A stretch of DNA of 64,000 bases from Streptomyces sp. MJM8645 (GCF_001625365.1 NZ_LJJF01000002.1:1-64000); one strand, 5' to 3'. Positions 44,501 to 53,773 are shown, counted from the stretch's first letter. Notes: generated by a model not told the origin, from the letters alone. Numbers and translations: made by a program.

Positions 44501-47500
44501 GGCGGACCGCCCGGCATCCAGGACGCCCCCAAGGGCAGCAACCCCTCGTGGGTGCAGTGCGGCTGCGTACGCCGCACCGCCGGTGACCCGGTCGACACCA
44601 GCACCGGCTACTTCGGTGAGACCTTCACCGACCTCACCACCCCGGGCCGCGGCAAGCCACTCGCCTTCACCCGCACCTACGCCTCCGCCGTCGCCGACCC
44701 GGCCGGCCCGGGCGGCGCCCTGGCCGCGGACGGACCGTTCGGCTGGGGCTGGACCCACTCCTACAACCTGAGCGCCGTCACCGACCCGGCCACCGGCAAC
44801 GTCACGATCCGCCAGGAAGACGGCTCCCAGGTCGCCTTCGTCAACACCTCCGGAAGCTACGCACCGTCGGCGCCCCGCTTCAACGCGACCCTCGCCAAGA
44901 ACGGCACCGCCTACACCTTCGCCCGCAAGTCCAAGGAGATCTTCACCTTCGACGCCGGCACCGGGCACCTGCTCAGCGAGACCGACCTCGCCGGCAGCAA
45001 GGCCTCCCCGCCCTACGCCACCACCCTGGGCTACGACGCCGCCGACCACCTGGCCACCATCACCGACCCGGGCGGGCGCAGCTACACCCTCACCTGGACC
45101 GGCAACCACGTCACCGGCCTCGCCGACAGCGCGGGCCGCCAGGTGAGCTACGGCTACGACGCCAACGGCAACCTCACCGACGTCTACGGCGCCGGCACCA
45201 CCCGCAGCCCCGTCCTCAAGGACGACGACCACTTCCAGTACGGCTACACCGGCAACCACCTGCTCAACTCCATGCGCCAGCCGTCCCAGTACGGGTCCAC
45301 CGCCACGCCGACGCCAGTCGTCTCCATGACGTACGACACCGCCGGCCGCGTCCTCGTGCAGACCGATCAGGTCGGCGGCACCACGACCTTCACCTACGGG
45401 CCCGACAGCGGCGGCAACCTGGTCGCAGGCCAGACCCTGGTCGCCGACCCGGCCGGCCACAAGACCCTCGACACCTACCAGAACGGACTCCTGCAGTCCG
45501 AGACCAAGGGCTACGGCACCGCCGACGCGGGCACCTGGAGCTACACCTACGACCCGGTCAGCCTCGGCGTCACGGCACAGACCGACCCCGTCGGCAACCT
45601 GCGCACCTACACCTACGACGACCACGGCAACGAGACGTCGGCCGGCGACGCCCGCGGGTTCACCACCGTCAAGTCCTACGACAGCGCGGACAACCTCCGC
45701 ACCGTCATCGACCCGAGCGGACTCCGGACCTCCTACGCCTACGACGAGGCCGGCCACATCGCGACCGGCAGCGGCACCAACACCGGCAGCGAGGGCTTCG
45801 GACTGCTCACCGGCGTCATCCGCCAGCCGGTCGACGAATCGCTGCCGGCCCGGACCACCGCGGTGTACTACGAGGACGCGGCCCACCCGGGCGACGCGAC
45901 CCGCGCGGTCGATCCGCGCGGCAACGCGAGCCGCAAGACCTACGACCCGGCCGGCGCCGTCATCAGCGCGACCGACGAACTGGGCAATGCCACCAAGTAC
46001 GGGTACGACACCGCCCGAGGCCTGCTGACCTCCGAGGTGGCCCCGGACGGTGTCGCCGCCGGTACGTCACCAGGCTGCACCGCACCTGCCAAGGGCTGCA
46101 CGACTTACTCCTACGACGCATGGGGCAACCGGACCGGCGCCGTCGACCCGCTCGGCCACACCAGCACCTCCGCCTTCGACGCCGACGGGCACCGCACCTC
46201 GACGACCGACCCGAACGGCAACACCACCCACTACACGTACGACGCCCTCGGGAACCAGACCAAGGTGACGCGGCCCGACGGGACGGTGCTGACCACCGAC
46301 CACAACCCCGACGGCACGGTCGCCAGGACGGTCGACGGACTCGGCGCGGCCACCGTCTACGCGTACGACGCCCAGAAGCGGCAGACCCTGCGCACCGACC
46401 CGCTGGGCCGCGCCACCGCGAACGCCTACGACGCGGCCGGACGACGCACGGCATCGACCGATCCGAGCGGACGCGCCACCGCCTTCGGCTACGACGCGAA
46501 CAACCAGCCCACCTCGGTGGCCTACTCGGACACCGCCACCCCGCCAGTCACCGCGATCGGCTACGACGCGGCCGGTCGACAGAGCTCGATGACCGACGGC
46601 ACCGGCACCTCCCGGCGCGCCTACGACGCCTTCGGCGAGCTGGTCTCGCTGACCGACGGCGCCGGAGCGGTCACCGGCTACGGCTATGACGAGAACGGCA
46701 ACGAAACCTCGATCACCTACCCCGGTGCCAGCGCCCAGACGGTCACCCGCACCTTCGACAAGGCCAACCGCCTGACCGCGGTCAAGGACTGGAACGGAAA
46801 GACCACCGGGTTCGGGTACGACCAGGCTGGTCACTGGACGTCCACGGCCGTCCCGAACGGAACCGCTGTCACCACGACGCTCGACGACGCCGGGCAGCCG
46901 CTGGCCGACCGGCTGACCAGCGGCACCTCGACACTGGTCTCGCTCACCTACACCCGGGACAACACGGGCCGCGTCAACTCGGACACCCCGAGCGGTGTGC
47001 CGGGCAGCGCCCAGACCTACCAGTACACGGCGCTGAACCAGCTCAAGTCCACCACCTCGGGGTCGGCCACGACCGACTACACGTACGACGCCGCCGACAA
47101 CCCCGTCCGGACCGGAGCCGCCGGCCAGGCCTTCGACACGGCCAACCAGCTCTGCTGGAGCACGCCGGGCCCGGTGCCGGCCATGCCGTCCTGCACCGCC
47201 CCGCCCAGTGGCGCGACCGCGTACACCTGGGACCCGCAGGGCAACCGCACGAAGGCCACCACCGGGAGCACCGCTGTCACCCACACGTACGACCAGGCGA
47301 ACCGCCTGACCGGTGTGAGCAGCGGCGGGACCACCAGCGCCTACACGTACAACGGCACCGGCCTGCGGACGCGGAAGACCACCGGGACGACCACCGTCTC
47401 CTACACCTGGGACGCGCAGCAGATCCCCAACCTGCTCTCCGACGGCTCGTCCTCGTACGTCTACGGACCGGACGACCTGCCGGTCGAGCAGATCACCGGC

Positions 47501-48199
47501 ACGGGCACCCTCTGGTTCTTCCACGACCAGCTGGGCTCCACCCGGGCCCTGACCGACGCCTCGGGCTCCGTGGCCGGAGCGTACGCCTACACGCCCTACG
47601 GCGCCGTCAGTTCCCACACGGGCTCCGCGTCGACCGCGCTGCGGTACGCGGGCCAGTACAGCGACGACGAGAGCGGCCTGGTGTACCTCCGGGCCCGCTC
47701 CTACGACCCGGCCACGGCTCAGTTCCTCAGCGTCGACCCGGTGGTCGAACAGACCCTCAGCGCATACGGCTACGCCAACGCCGATCCGCTCAACCAGACG
47801 GACCCGGCGGGGCTCTGGGGCTGGAGCAGCGTCAAGAAGTTCGCCCATGACCACTCCGACGTGATCTCGCACATCAACTCTGTCGCCACAGCTGTCTGGG
47901 CCGTCTCCGGCACGGTGGCGGTGGGCTGCGCCGTCGTGGGCGCGCTGCCCTGCGCGGCCGTCGCCGGGGGAATCTCCGGGGCAGCCTGGTTGGTGACCAC
48001 CGTCACCCAGGTTGGCCTGGTGGCCGACAAGTGCAGCAGCGGAACGTCCGCCTGGGACTGCGGGGAGGCGGCCGGCTACCTGACGGCGGACGTCGCGGCG
48101 TCACCCCTCGGACTGAAGGGGCTGGGCGCTCTGAGGGGCATCCTCCCGGCCCGGACGGACAAGAGCCTGGACGTCTGGCGCAAGATCTGCGAGGGCTGA
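41555..48199 (+). CDS. RHS/YD-repeat polymorphic-toxin-like protein with lysozyme-like domain
   Basis: 2,214 aa from GTG 41555 (gagagg about 10 bases upstream). Order: signal peptide (residues 1-35); a propeller-like region to ~430; a lysozyme/transglycosylase-like domain with AIVAQESNYSQASW (Glu500) and YGLGQITNG; a golvesin/xanthan-lyase-like domain (~820-975); DUF6531 from ~1012 (DPVDTSTGYFGETFTDL); YD repeats to ~2050; the RHS core (YDPATAQFLSVDP, ending NQTDPAGLWG, ~2090). The last ~125 residues differ: a hydrophobic segment and four cysteines. This is the usual toxin position. The protein is probably secreted and wall-crossing. Confidence 0.88.
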   Translation: MSSRKSPVLGLPGTALLSMALIAGVMSATSPARAAAPPEQPSATAPEGALGPAEDVLVNGWGDGSGYHLDIATGAGGYRWRETALLRPAGIDDASWTGYQCVSGDGRFAAVTVLPAGAVNRAEARDHGAVAYSVDLSSGAVKPVAAGVALKYHSPGCGTGQTAMFTVNPGSDQRLTQILTVDLPTGEIKASTTVAGQVTSVVPTPDGPVGAQGASLVRVPASSAETPAEPVRIAQVDGLAYDLRPTAGGVDFVVQKDGGPTSFLMRERDGRLSPLGEGPREALRLMQGRGGESVALGATKLAEKSGIRNVSTGKLPSGAVGVSLDGAALLGLGPDTAVSAPLVVTTAGDTLLKRDAAPGTVSVSTAVPPLAPVPAGAGGIVSEQGAAAAPAPAPGETDARSTDDSPATAAAAAPKCAVDRLAENRQVMQPGTAQVSWAIEMAEQGLLTGSPYTRPAGFANLGLAAFAPNGDFPRLPLKHPAGDTFDSVPRSVYQAIVAQESNYSQASWHALPGIAGGALVGDYYGAGGSISKMDYTKADCGYGLGQITNGMSKGDTVYSVNGQTKIAVDYQENVSAGLQILERTWNQLYDAGITVNGGNPRYLENWYLAAWAYNSGIQPTAKFGNTTGCVPSPTCTSAEGNWGLGWANNPRNPDYPPTRAPYLKNSYGDAAHPGSWPYQERITGWMGQPILRFNQPAYTKPDYHGGKTWLQIPPVTAFCTADNKCDPTGAANAKYCTLASFQCWWHQAVTFVPDCSATCATSAYTAAAGSTEPAVVKPHPHPPTCALDSAKVGNAGYGAPIVVDESQPQPPLNLVGCGTPANWSQGGTFTYAYGTNAAGDKIGAIDTHQLGVGFGGRVLFTHTEDGANPDLINTGTWTPNLPKLQYYKIKIHLPSTAATASNVVYTINPGGGVAPWKIRVNQNWGTEEWVTIGTFAMRNGGNLQLTNKSEITGAGNINFADYDVAYDAVAFIPMGGTPGQPIGGPPGIQDAPKGSNPSWVQCGCVRRTAGDPVDTSTGYFGETFTDLTTPGRGKPLAFTRTYASAVADPAGPGGALAADGPFGWGWTHSYNLSAVTDPATGNVTIRQEDGSQVAFVNTSGSYAPSAPRFNATLAKNGTAYTFARKSKEIFTFDAGTGHLLSETDLAGSKASPPYATTLGYDAADHLATITDPGGRSYTLTWTGNHVTGLADSAGRQVSYGYDANGNLTDVYGAGTTRSPVLKDDDHFQYGYTGNHLLNSMRQPSQYGSTATPTPVVSMTYDTAGRVLVQTDQVGGTTTFTYGPDSGGNLVAGQTLVADPAGHKTLDTYQNGLLQSETKGYGTADAGTWSYTYDPVSLGVTAQTDPVGNLRTYTYDDHGNETSAGDARGFTTVKSYDSADNLRTVIDPSGLRTSYAYDEAGHIATGSGTNTGSEGFGLLTGVIRQPVDESLPARTTAVYYEDAAHPGDATRAVDPRGNASRKTYDPAGAVISATDELGNATKYGYDTARGLLTSEVAPDGVAAGTSPGCTAPAKGCTTYSYDAWGNRTGAVDPLGHTSTSAFDADGHRTSTTDPNGNTTHYTYDALGNQTKVTRPDGTVLTTDHNPDGTVARTVDGLGAATVYAYDAQKRQTLRTDPLGRATANAYDAAGRRTASTDPSGRATAFGYDANNQPTSVAYSDTATPPVTAIGYDAAGRQSSMTDGTGTSRRAYDAFGELVSLTDGAGAVTGYGYDENGNETSITYPGASAQTVTRTFDKANRLTAVKDWNGKTTGFGYDQAGHWTSTAVPNGTAVTTTLDDAGQPLADRLTSGTSTLVSLTYTRDNTGRVNSDTPSGVPGSAQTYQYTALNQLKSTTSGSATTDYTYDAADNPVRTGAAGQAFDTANQLCWSTPGPVPAMPSCTAPPSGATAYTWDPQGNRTKATTGSTAVTHTYDQANRLTGVSSGGTTSAYTYNGTGLRTRKTTGTTTVSYTWDAQQIPNLLSDGSSSYVYGPDDLPVEQITGTGTLWFFHDQLGSTRALTDASGSVAGAYAYTPYGAVSSHTGSASTALRYAGQYSDDESGLVYLRARSYDPATAQFLSVDPVVEQTLSAYGYANADPLNQTDPAGLWGWSSVKKFAHDHSDVISHINSVATAVWAVSGTVAVGCAVVGALPCAAVAGGISGAAWLVTTVTQVGLVADKCSSGTSAWDCGEAAGYLTADVAASPLGLKGLGALRGILPARTDKSLDVWRKICEG

Positions 48200-48268
48200 C
48201 CGGCCCCGGTTCCCGGCCGGCGCACACCGGCTACGGCCGACTCGATACTGTCCCTTCGACGACACCAC

Positions 48269-48302
48269 GGCGGGCCGCCTCCCCTCGCGGGGGCGGCCCG
48301 CC
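48269..48302 (+). terminator. Strong hairpin after the RHS gene
   Basis: Arms ggcgggccgcc (48269-48279) and ggcggcccgcc (48292-48302) with an inner cccc/gggg pairing. It lies 70 bp after the RHS stop and before the next gene. Confidence 0.75.
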
Positions 48303-48349
48303 GCTCGCGGTGGCTCGCGCTCCGTACCTCTCGACGACAGGAACGGCAC

Positions 48350-48820
48350 ATGACCGACAAGGCGTTACCCCCGTCCGCGCCGATCTCCGTGCGGCCGAAC
48401 CCGCTCCTCGGAATGCCCCTCACGGCGGGCGGCCTGCTGATCTCCCTGCCCAAGGCGCTCGACGGCGGCCCCACGGCCCCGGTGTACGCCGCCGCGGCGG
48501 TCGTGAGCGCCCTCGCGCCCGCGCTGGTGCTCCTCCTTTCCGTCACCGTCGGCCGCGGCCGGATCACCGTCCGCCGAGGCCTGCACCGCACCTCCGTCCC
48601 GCTGGCGGAGCTGCGCTCGGTGACGGCCGAGGCGGACGCCGGCCGGGGGCCGCACACCCTCCGGCTCGAGAGCCACACCGGGGCACACTGCCGGATCCCG
48701 CTACTGGCCGTGCGGCGGCGGGACCGGCAGCGACTCGTGGCCGCCCTCGAACGGACGGCTCCACCCGGCGCCGTCCGAGAGGACCAGGCCCTACGCGACC
48801 TGCTGGGCCTCCCGGGCTGA
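48350..48820 (+). CDS. Small membrane protein, candidate RHS immunity factor
   Basis: 156 aa from ATG 48350. Two membrane spans (PLTAGGLLISLPKAL region and VSALAPALVLLLSVTVG) are followed by a soluble strand-rich part (GRITVRRGLHRTSVPLAEL; RLESHTGAHCRIPL) like a small bacterial PH domain. Immunity proteins against RHS toxins commonly lie directly downstream and can be membrane proteins. The terminator between the genes argues for separate transcription. The family is otherwise unknown. Confidence 0.55.
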   Translation: MTDKALPPSAPISVRPNPLLGMPLTAGGLLISLPKALDGGPTAPVYAAAAVVSALAPALVLLLSVTVGRGRITVRRGLHRTSVPLAELRSVTAEADAGRGPHTLRLESHTGAHCRIPLLAVRRRDRQRLVAALERTAPPGAVREDQALRDLLGLPG

Positions 48821-49150
48821 CAGCGAGGATACGCAGTGGCTCCTCCAGCGGGTCCGACTCTCGGGCTGACCAACGCCGACGCCCCGGCTGCCGCGTGATC
48901 CGGCCGTCGAGGCGGGCGGTGGCAGGACGAGTAGCCGCAGCAGCCGTAGGAGTTCGGGGCAGGTGATTGGGTCCTCCAGCTCCATCAGCAGCGCCGGCAC
49001 ACCGTGATCCGGGTGGTACTGGAGGTCGACGACCGTCACCGTTCGGCAGCCCCGTAGCCGTGTGGGCGAGCCGCCCGGTTCTGGCCGTGCAGCCGGCCCC
49101 GCATCAAACGAGCCCAGCCGGTCGCTGGCAACGGACAGCTGCGCGGCCAT
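48791..49150 (-). CDS. Possible small hypothetical protein
   Basis: 119 codons from ATG 49150 with ggag 10 bases upstream. The central part reads like protein (VTVVDLQYHPDHGVPALLM; ITCPELLRLLRLLVL), while the ends are low-complexity. It follows the HNH gene by 40 bp on the same strand and overlaps the end of the convergent gene at 48820 by 30 bp. It could be the remnant of a larger gene. Confidence 0.35.
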   Translation of the reverse strand: MAAQLSVASDRLGSFDAGPAARPEPGGSPTRLRGCRTVTVVDLQYHPDHGVPALLMELEDPITCPELLRLLRLLVLPPPASTAGSRGSRGVGVGQPESRTRWRSHCVSSLSAREAQQVA

Positions 49151-49190
49151 AGCCCGCGAACTCCGCCTCTCCGCAATGGCATAGCGTCCG

Positions 49191-50702
49191 TCAGCGCCCT
49201 CCGCGCGTCTGCCTGACGGGCTGGATGTACCGTGCCCATCGCGCACGGTGCCAGCGAACGTACTCCAGGCCGACGTCATGGCCGGGCTCCGTTTCCAGAC
49301 GCTGCCGCACTGTGCCGGTCACCGTTTCCACGACGCGCAGGTCGTCGGTCAGGTAGAGGCCGCCCTGGTCGAACTGCGTGTGGCAGTTCGGGCACAGGCA
49401 CAGGACGTTGCCAGTGTAGTCGGGTCCGCCTTGGCTCAGCGGGCGGATATGAGCACCTTCGCTGATCGTCTGGCGTGGTCCCGGGATTCCCAGGACGCTG
49501 CCGCACATCTGGCACTGGTTGCCGTACCAGTCCTTGACGTCCTGAACGACCGCCCCGTCACGCCTGACCCGGCCCTTCCTGTCCCTTACCCCGCTGGCGG
49601 GCACCGCGGCGGGCGCGCTGACGGCATGGGGACCACCCGGCGGGAACAGTTCTCCCAGCGGCAGGGCCTGCGACGAGCCGGTCGCGGTCCGGACCTGCCC
49701 GCCGATCTCGTCGAGAATGCCGCCGACGAGGTCCAGGGCATCAGGGCAGAGCAATCGGGCCCGATCCCGGCCGGAACGAGCAACCAGGGACCATGCCGCC
49801 TCGATGTGGCCGCCGGTGATCACGTCCGTGTCCTCGGCGAGGGCGAGCGCTGCCGCGATCCGGTGGGTGTGGGCGTCCAGTCGGACGAACTGGTCCTCCG
49901 GCAGGGACTCCTGGTCGTCGAAGCGAGCAGCGCTGAGCTGGACCGGCCAGAACTTCGCGGCGGCCTCACCCGTCATCGTGAACTGCACCTGTTGGTGCGA
50001 CAGGCTGTCGTAGATCCGGGCGAGGCCCTCGACGGCCTGGGAAGCCACCGGCACTATCCGGCGGCCGGGGAGCGTGGCGCCGGGGATTACCTCTTTCCGG
50101 CGGAAGACCAGGAATCTGCTGGAGGAGGCCGCTTCCGTCTGTGCTCTGTACCTCCAGTCGCCCGCTGGCATCTCCCACAGCACCCCGATCTTGGGGGCCT
50201 CCCCCGCCTGGCCGCCCGCGCGCGAACGACGCTGATGTTCGAGGTTGCGGTACTCGTCGCCGTCCCAGGCCGTACGCAACGCGTACGCGAGGGAGTCATC
50301 GGAAAACGTCCTCGATGGGCGGTGCTTGACAGGGCTGCCGGTGAGCAGCAGAGAGAAGCCGGTGCCGGGCCGGGTACTCCGGGCGGACCGGCGCCAAGCG
50401 GCCCGCAGCCTGTCCGTTGTGGTGATGTCGTGGTGGCTGGTGAGCCGGCGAAAACGGCTGGAGTCCATACCGGCCGCGGCCAGGGCCGTGACCAGTGGAG
50501 GCCGGGCGTCGTCGGTCAGGAAGGCTCCCCACACCAGACAAGGCCATTCCATGTGGCCGACCGGCAGGACCGCCGAGGGGGCCACGGCGGCTGCCCACCA
50601 GCACAGGGCCGCCGCATAGACGTCCTCGGTGTGGATACCGTCCTGCAGCCCTGCCTGCCGCGCGATATCTCCCAACGGACCGCACATCACCACATCCGAC
50701 AC
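49191..50702 (-). CDS. DUF3987-like region fused to an HNH endonuclease
   Basis: 503 aa. Residues 1-~330 resemble the DUF3987/primase-associated family: CGPLGDIARQAGL at the start, FSLLLTGSP, and FVRLDAHTHRIAAALALAED with GGHIEAAWSLV. The normal P-loop is not evident. Residues ~395-460 are an HNH nuclease: CQMCGSVLGIPGPRQTISEG, AHIRPLSQGGPD, NVLCLCPNCHTQFD. The combination suggests a mobile-element or defence nuclease. It is followed by another HNH gene 412 bp upstream on the same strand. Confidence 0.7.
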   Translation of the reverse strand: MSDVVMCGPLGDIARQAGLQDGIHTEDVYAAALCWWAAAVAPSAVLPVGHMEWPCLVWGAFLTDDARPPLVTALAAAGMDSSRFRRLTSHHDITTTDRLRAAWRRSARSTRPGTGFSLLLTGSPVKHRPSRTFSDDSLAYALRTAWDGDEYRNLEHQRRSRAGGQAGEAPKIGVLWEMPAGDWRYRAQTEAASSSRFLVFRRKEVIPGATLPGRRIVPVASQAVEGLARIYDSLSHQQVQFTMTGEAAAKFWPVQLSAARFDDQESLPEDQFVRLDAHTHRIAAALALAEDTDVITGGHIEAAWSLVARSGRDRARLLCPDALDLVGGILDEIGGQVRTATGSSQALPLGELFPPGGPHAVSAPAAVPASGVRDRKGRVRRDGAVVQDVKDWYGNQCQMCGSVLGIPGPRQTISEGAHIRPLSQGGPDYTGNVLCLCPNCHTQFDQGGLYLTDDLRVVETVTGTVRQRLETEPGHDVGLEYVRWHRARWARYIQPVRQTRGGR

Positions 50703-51114
50703 TGCGCCCTCCCCCTGTCTGCCATGTCACCCGGCCCTGGTGAACATCTATCACCCGTCACCGACAGAAGCCGTCCGGTGGCTGCCTCTCGTCCGGAGGC
50801 CCCCGTGGTCCCGGACGGCGACCGCAGCCGGGGACGCATCGGGCCCGGGACAAGGCCGGCGTCGAGCGATCCCCGGAGATCCCAGACGGGCAGCGAGAAG
50901 CACCACCAGGCCGACGGCCGACACCGGAGTGCCAAGGAAGGCTCTTGTGTCAGGCCCGGCAGCAGGACTCGCCCAGGTGGCTGTCGATCGCGGCCAGCAG
51001 ATCCTGAGCCGCTACTCGCACCGCAGGGTCGCTGTCGTGGGTGAGCCTTCGTCAGGGCGGGTCGATGTGGGCCGACGGTTCAGCTCGGCGCGAGTGTGCG
51101 CTGGTGGTCCCCGG
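50703..51114. other. Intergenic region between two HNH genes
   Basis: 412 bp. A short minus-strand open stretch near 50,950-51,050 reads like a protein fragment (RVAAQDLLAAIDSHLGESC before a stop) but has only ~34 codons. Nothing else is supported. Confidence 0.4.
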
Positions 51115-51555
51115 TCAGCGGCGGCCGGTGGCCAGGATGACGAGGAACTGGCCGCCGCCCGCCTCGATGTCGGCGGTCACCGGCAGCCCCGGCGCCAGTC
51201 GGGAGAACCGGTCCACCAGCCAATCCGCCGCTTCCTGGGCGTCCTGCCTGGTCGGACAACGGCCCACCATCTCGCGGCCGCCCTTGCGCTCCAGCCTCGC
51301 GGCAACGGTGATCAGCGGCGCGGGTTCGGCCACGTACAGGCGGTCCGGCCAGGCGATGACCACCTTGACCGCGCCCTTGCGGCTGTTGCACGCGCGGTGC
51401 GCGAGCCGCTCGGCGACCTTGGCCTTCCGGTCGGCGGTCCGGCTGTCAACGCTGGGCCCCCTGGGATCGTTCACCGACTTGTCGGGGTCGACCGGTTCGT
51501 CGCACACCCAGCATCGCCAGCCGTCGCGCTTGGCCACATCATCGAGGAGACTCAC
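51115..51555 (-). CDS. HNH endonuclease-like protein
   Basis: 146 aa from ATG 51555. The N-terminus has CWVCDEPVDP, then PRGPSVDS and LAHRACNSRKGA, the Cys pair, Asp/His and His-x-x-Cys-Asn pattern of small actinobacterial HNH proteins. The usual first catalytic His position reads Ser-Arg (VDSRTAD), so activity is uncertain. The C-terminal half (residues 65-146) is of unknown function. It may act in DNA defence or be an element remnant. Confidence 0.65.
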   Translation of the reverse strand: MSLLDDVAKRDGWRCWVCDEPVDPDKSVNDPRGPSVDSRTADRKAKVAERLAHRACNSRKGAVKVVIAWPDRLYVAEPAPLITVAARLERKGGREMVGRCPTRQDAQEAADWLVDRFSRLAPGLPVTADIEAGGGQFLVILATGRR

Positions 51556-52062
51556 CCGGACAAACTAGCCTGCCCGGCCGCCACCCCGCGCACCAGGGCC
51601 TCGGCAACCAGGTGACCGTGCCCCGGAGGCCCACCTGTCCCATGCGTTCCAGGAGCTCCGTTCGCTGAACGCTTCCGCGAACTTGTCGTTTCCGGGTCTA
51701 TCGGGCAGTAGTGACGTCGCTTGTCTTCGGGTCTGGGCGGCACCAACGTGGTCGTCAGATTGATCGCGACCGGGCAGTGGGAGATGGGAGAAGGGCGATG
51801 GTCCTCGGCCGGCCCCGCTCGGACCGGGTGATGCACCGCCTGGCCATCGCCGTACGGGCCGCCCCCGCCCGGCGTTCGGACATTCCTTGGGAGCTGCCAG
51901 CAGTGGGGTGCGGGGGCGGCTACAGCGCCTGGCGGGTACCTGACATTCCTTGGCTGTTCATCCGTCATCTCCACTGCCTCGGAGCTCCTGGGGGAAAGCC
52001 ACAGGTAGTCCGGTGCGGTGACATCCCGCACGCGCACCGGCGCGACGGAGAGGGTAGGGCTG
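51556..52062. other. Divergent intergenic region
   Basis: 507 bp between the HNH and phospholipase genes. The 12-mer gacattccttgg occurs twice (51879-51890 and 51942-51953), 63 bp apart. No gene is supported. Confidence 0.45.
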
Positions 52063-53493
52063 ATGTCCGGAATAACCCGACGGAGGCTGCTGGGATCGGC
52101 GGCCGGCGCGATGGGAGCGGCAGCGGCGATGAGCCTGCTGCCACCGAGTGTCCAGCGGGCGGTAGCGGCGGGGGTGCCGAAGGCCGGTTCGCTGCGGGAC
52201 GTCGAGCACGTGGTCCTGCTGATGCAGGAGAACCGGTCCTTCGACCACTACTTCGGCACGCTGGCCGGTGTTCGCGGCTTCGCGGACCCGAACGCGCTGC
52301 GGCTGGACAACGGGCGCTCGGTGTTCTACCAGCCCGACAGCGTCAACCCGGACGGCTACCTGCTGCCGTTCCACCTGGACACCCGCACCACGAGCGCCCA
52401 GGCGATCCCGTCCACCAGCCACTCCTGGTCGGTGCAGCACCGGGCCTGGAACGGCGGGAAGATGGACCGGTGGCTGCCCGCGCACCGGTCCGCCGACGGC
52501 GTCAACGGCCCGTACGTGATGGGGTACTACACCCGGGAGGACATCCCCTTCCAGTTCGCCCTGGCCGAGTCGTTCACCATCTGCGACAACTACTTCTGCT
52601 CGGTCCAGGGACCGACCTGGCCCAACCGGCTGTACTGGATGACGGGTTCGATCGGAGCCGACGGCGGCCAGGGCGGCCCGATCATCAAGAACTCGGCGCC
52701 CGAGCCGCTGACCTGGAAGACCTACCCCGAACAGCTGGAGGCGGCCGGCGTCAGCTGGCAGGTCTACCAGGAAGCCGACAACTACGGCACCAACATGCTC
52801 TCGCTCTTCAAGAGCTTCCAGCAGGCCTCGCCCGGCAGCGCACTGCACCGCAAGGGCATGACCGCCCGGCCGGCCGGCACCTTCGAGGACGACGCGCGCA
52901 ACAACCGGCTTCCCGCCGTCTCCTGGATCCTGCCGACCAGCTACCAGTCCGAGCACCCGGACTACCTGCCCGCCGCCGGTGCCGACTACGTCGCCTCCAA
53001 GATCGAGGCGGTCGCGTCGAACCCCGAGGTCTGGGCGAAGACGGTGTTCATCCTCAACTACGACGAGAACGATGGGCTGTTCGACCACGTGCCGCCGCCG
53101 GCGCCCCCGGCCGCGACGCCGGGCGAGTTCGTCGGCGGCCTGCCGATCGGCGGCGGCTTCCGAGTGCCGTGCATCATCATCTCGCCCTGGACGGTGGGCG
53201 GCTGGGTCGCCGGCGAGGCCTTCGACCACACCTCGGTGCTGCAGTTCCTGGAGCGGTTCACCGGAGTCCGGTCGGCCACCGTCACCGACTGGCGTCGCAA
53301 CGCCTTCGGGGACCTGACCTCCGCCTTCCAGTTCAACGGCGGCGCGTGCAGGGCCCCGGCGCTGCCCCCGACCGCCGAGCAGCTCGAACTGGCCAAGTAC
53401 GAGGTGGCGAACTATCCGGCGCCCGCCCTTCCGGGCGCGGGCCAACGGTTCCCCACCCAGGAGCCCGGCGACCGGCCGCACCTGCCCCGATAA
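52063..53493 (+). CDS. Tat-exported non-specific phospholipase C (phosphoesterase family)
   Basis: 476 aa from ATG 52063. A twin-arginine signal GITRRRLLGSAAGAMGAAAA opens the protein. The catalytic domain shows HVVLLMQENRSFDHYFGTL, then VQGPTWPNRLYWMTGS, and LNYDENDGLFDHVPPP, the metal- and phosphate-binding segments of the acid phosphatase/PLC family. It is shorter than the ~650-700-aa members because the C-terminal DUF756 repeats are absent. It would hydrolyse phospholipids or phosphoesters outside the cell. A hairpin terminator follows. Confidence 0.88.
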   Translation: MSGITRRRLLGSAAGAMGAAAAMSLLPPSVQRAVAAGVPKAGSLRDVEHVVLLMQENRSFDHYFGTLAGVRGFADPNALRLDNGRSVFYQPDSVNPDGYLLPFHLDTRTTSAQAIPSTSHSWSVQHRAWNGGKMDRWLPAHRSADGVNGPYVMGYYTREDIPFQFALAESFTICDNYFCSVQGPTWPNRLYWMTGSIGADGGQGGPIIKNSAPEPLTWKTYPEQLEAAGVSWQVYQEADNYGTNMLSLFKSFQQASPGSALHRKGMTARPAGTFEDDARNNRLPAVSWILPTSYQSEHPDYLPAAGADYVASKIEAVASNPEVWAKTVFILNYDENDGLFDHVPPPAPPAATPGEFVGGLPIGGGFRVPCIIISPWTVGGWVAGEAFDHTSVLQFLERFTGVRSATVTDWRRNAFGDLTSAFQFNGGACRAPALPPTAEQLELAKYEVANYPAPALPGAGQRFPTQEPGDRPHLPR

Positions 53494-53509
53494 CACTCAG
53501 TAGCACTCG

Positions 53510-53543
53510 GCGGCCTTCGCCCAGGGCCCGGGCCGAAGGCCGC
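53510..53543 (+). terminator. Hairpin after the phospholipase C gene
   Basis: Arms gcggccttcg (53510-53519) and cgaaggccgc (53534-53543), 17 bp after the stop. Inner bases pair further with a bulge. Confidence 0.7.
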
Positions 53544-53773
53544 TGCGCACCGCCGGCCCGGCCGTGTCTCGGGCCGGAGCGGCGACCCAGCCACCGCGAC
53601 GCTATTGCCGATCGTCAACGTGGCCGCCCGCCCCCGAGAGTGCCGTCCGGGAGGCCCATGTTGAACCCGCGACGGCCACGGCCGCTGGGGGTTCGAACTG
53701 CATCGAAGCACTTCGACCGGGTACCGTGCGGTCCTGCGAATCCATACCCTTGTCTTGGGAAAAGAAGTGCAGG

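Noticed and set aside
42401..45886. 1,161-codon open frame opposite the RHS gene
   Set aside because: Valine/glycine/alanine-rich antisense shadow of a strongly coding gene.
51950..51990. Possible PHO box upstream of the phospholipase C gene
   Set aside because: Only one GTTCATCC-like unit is clear; the second repeat expected 11 bp later does not match.
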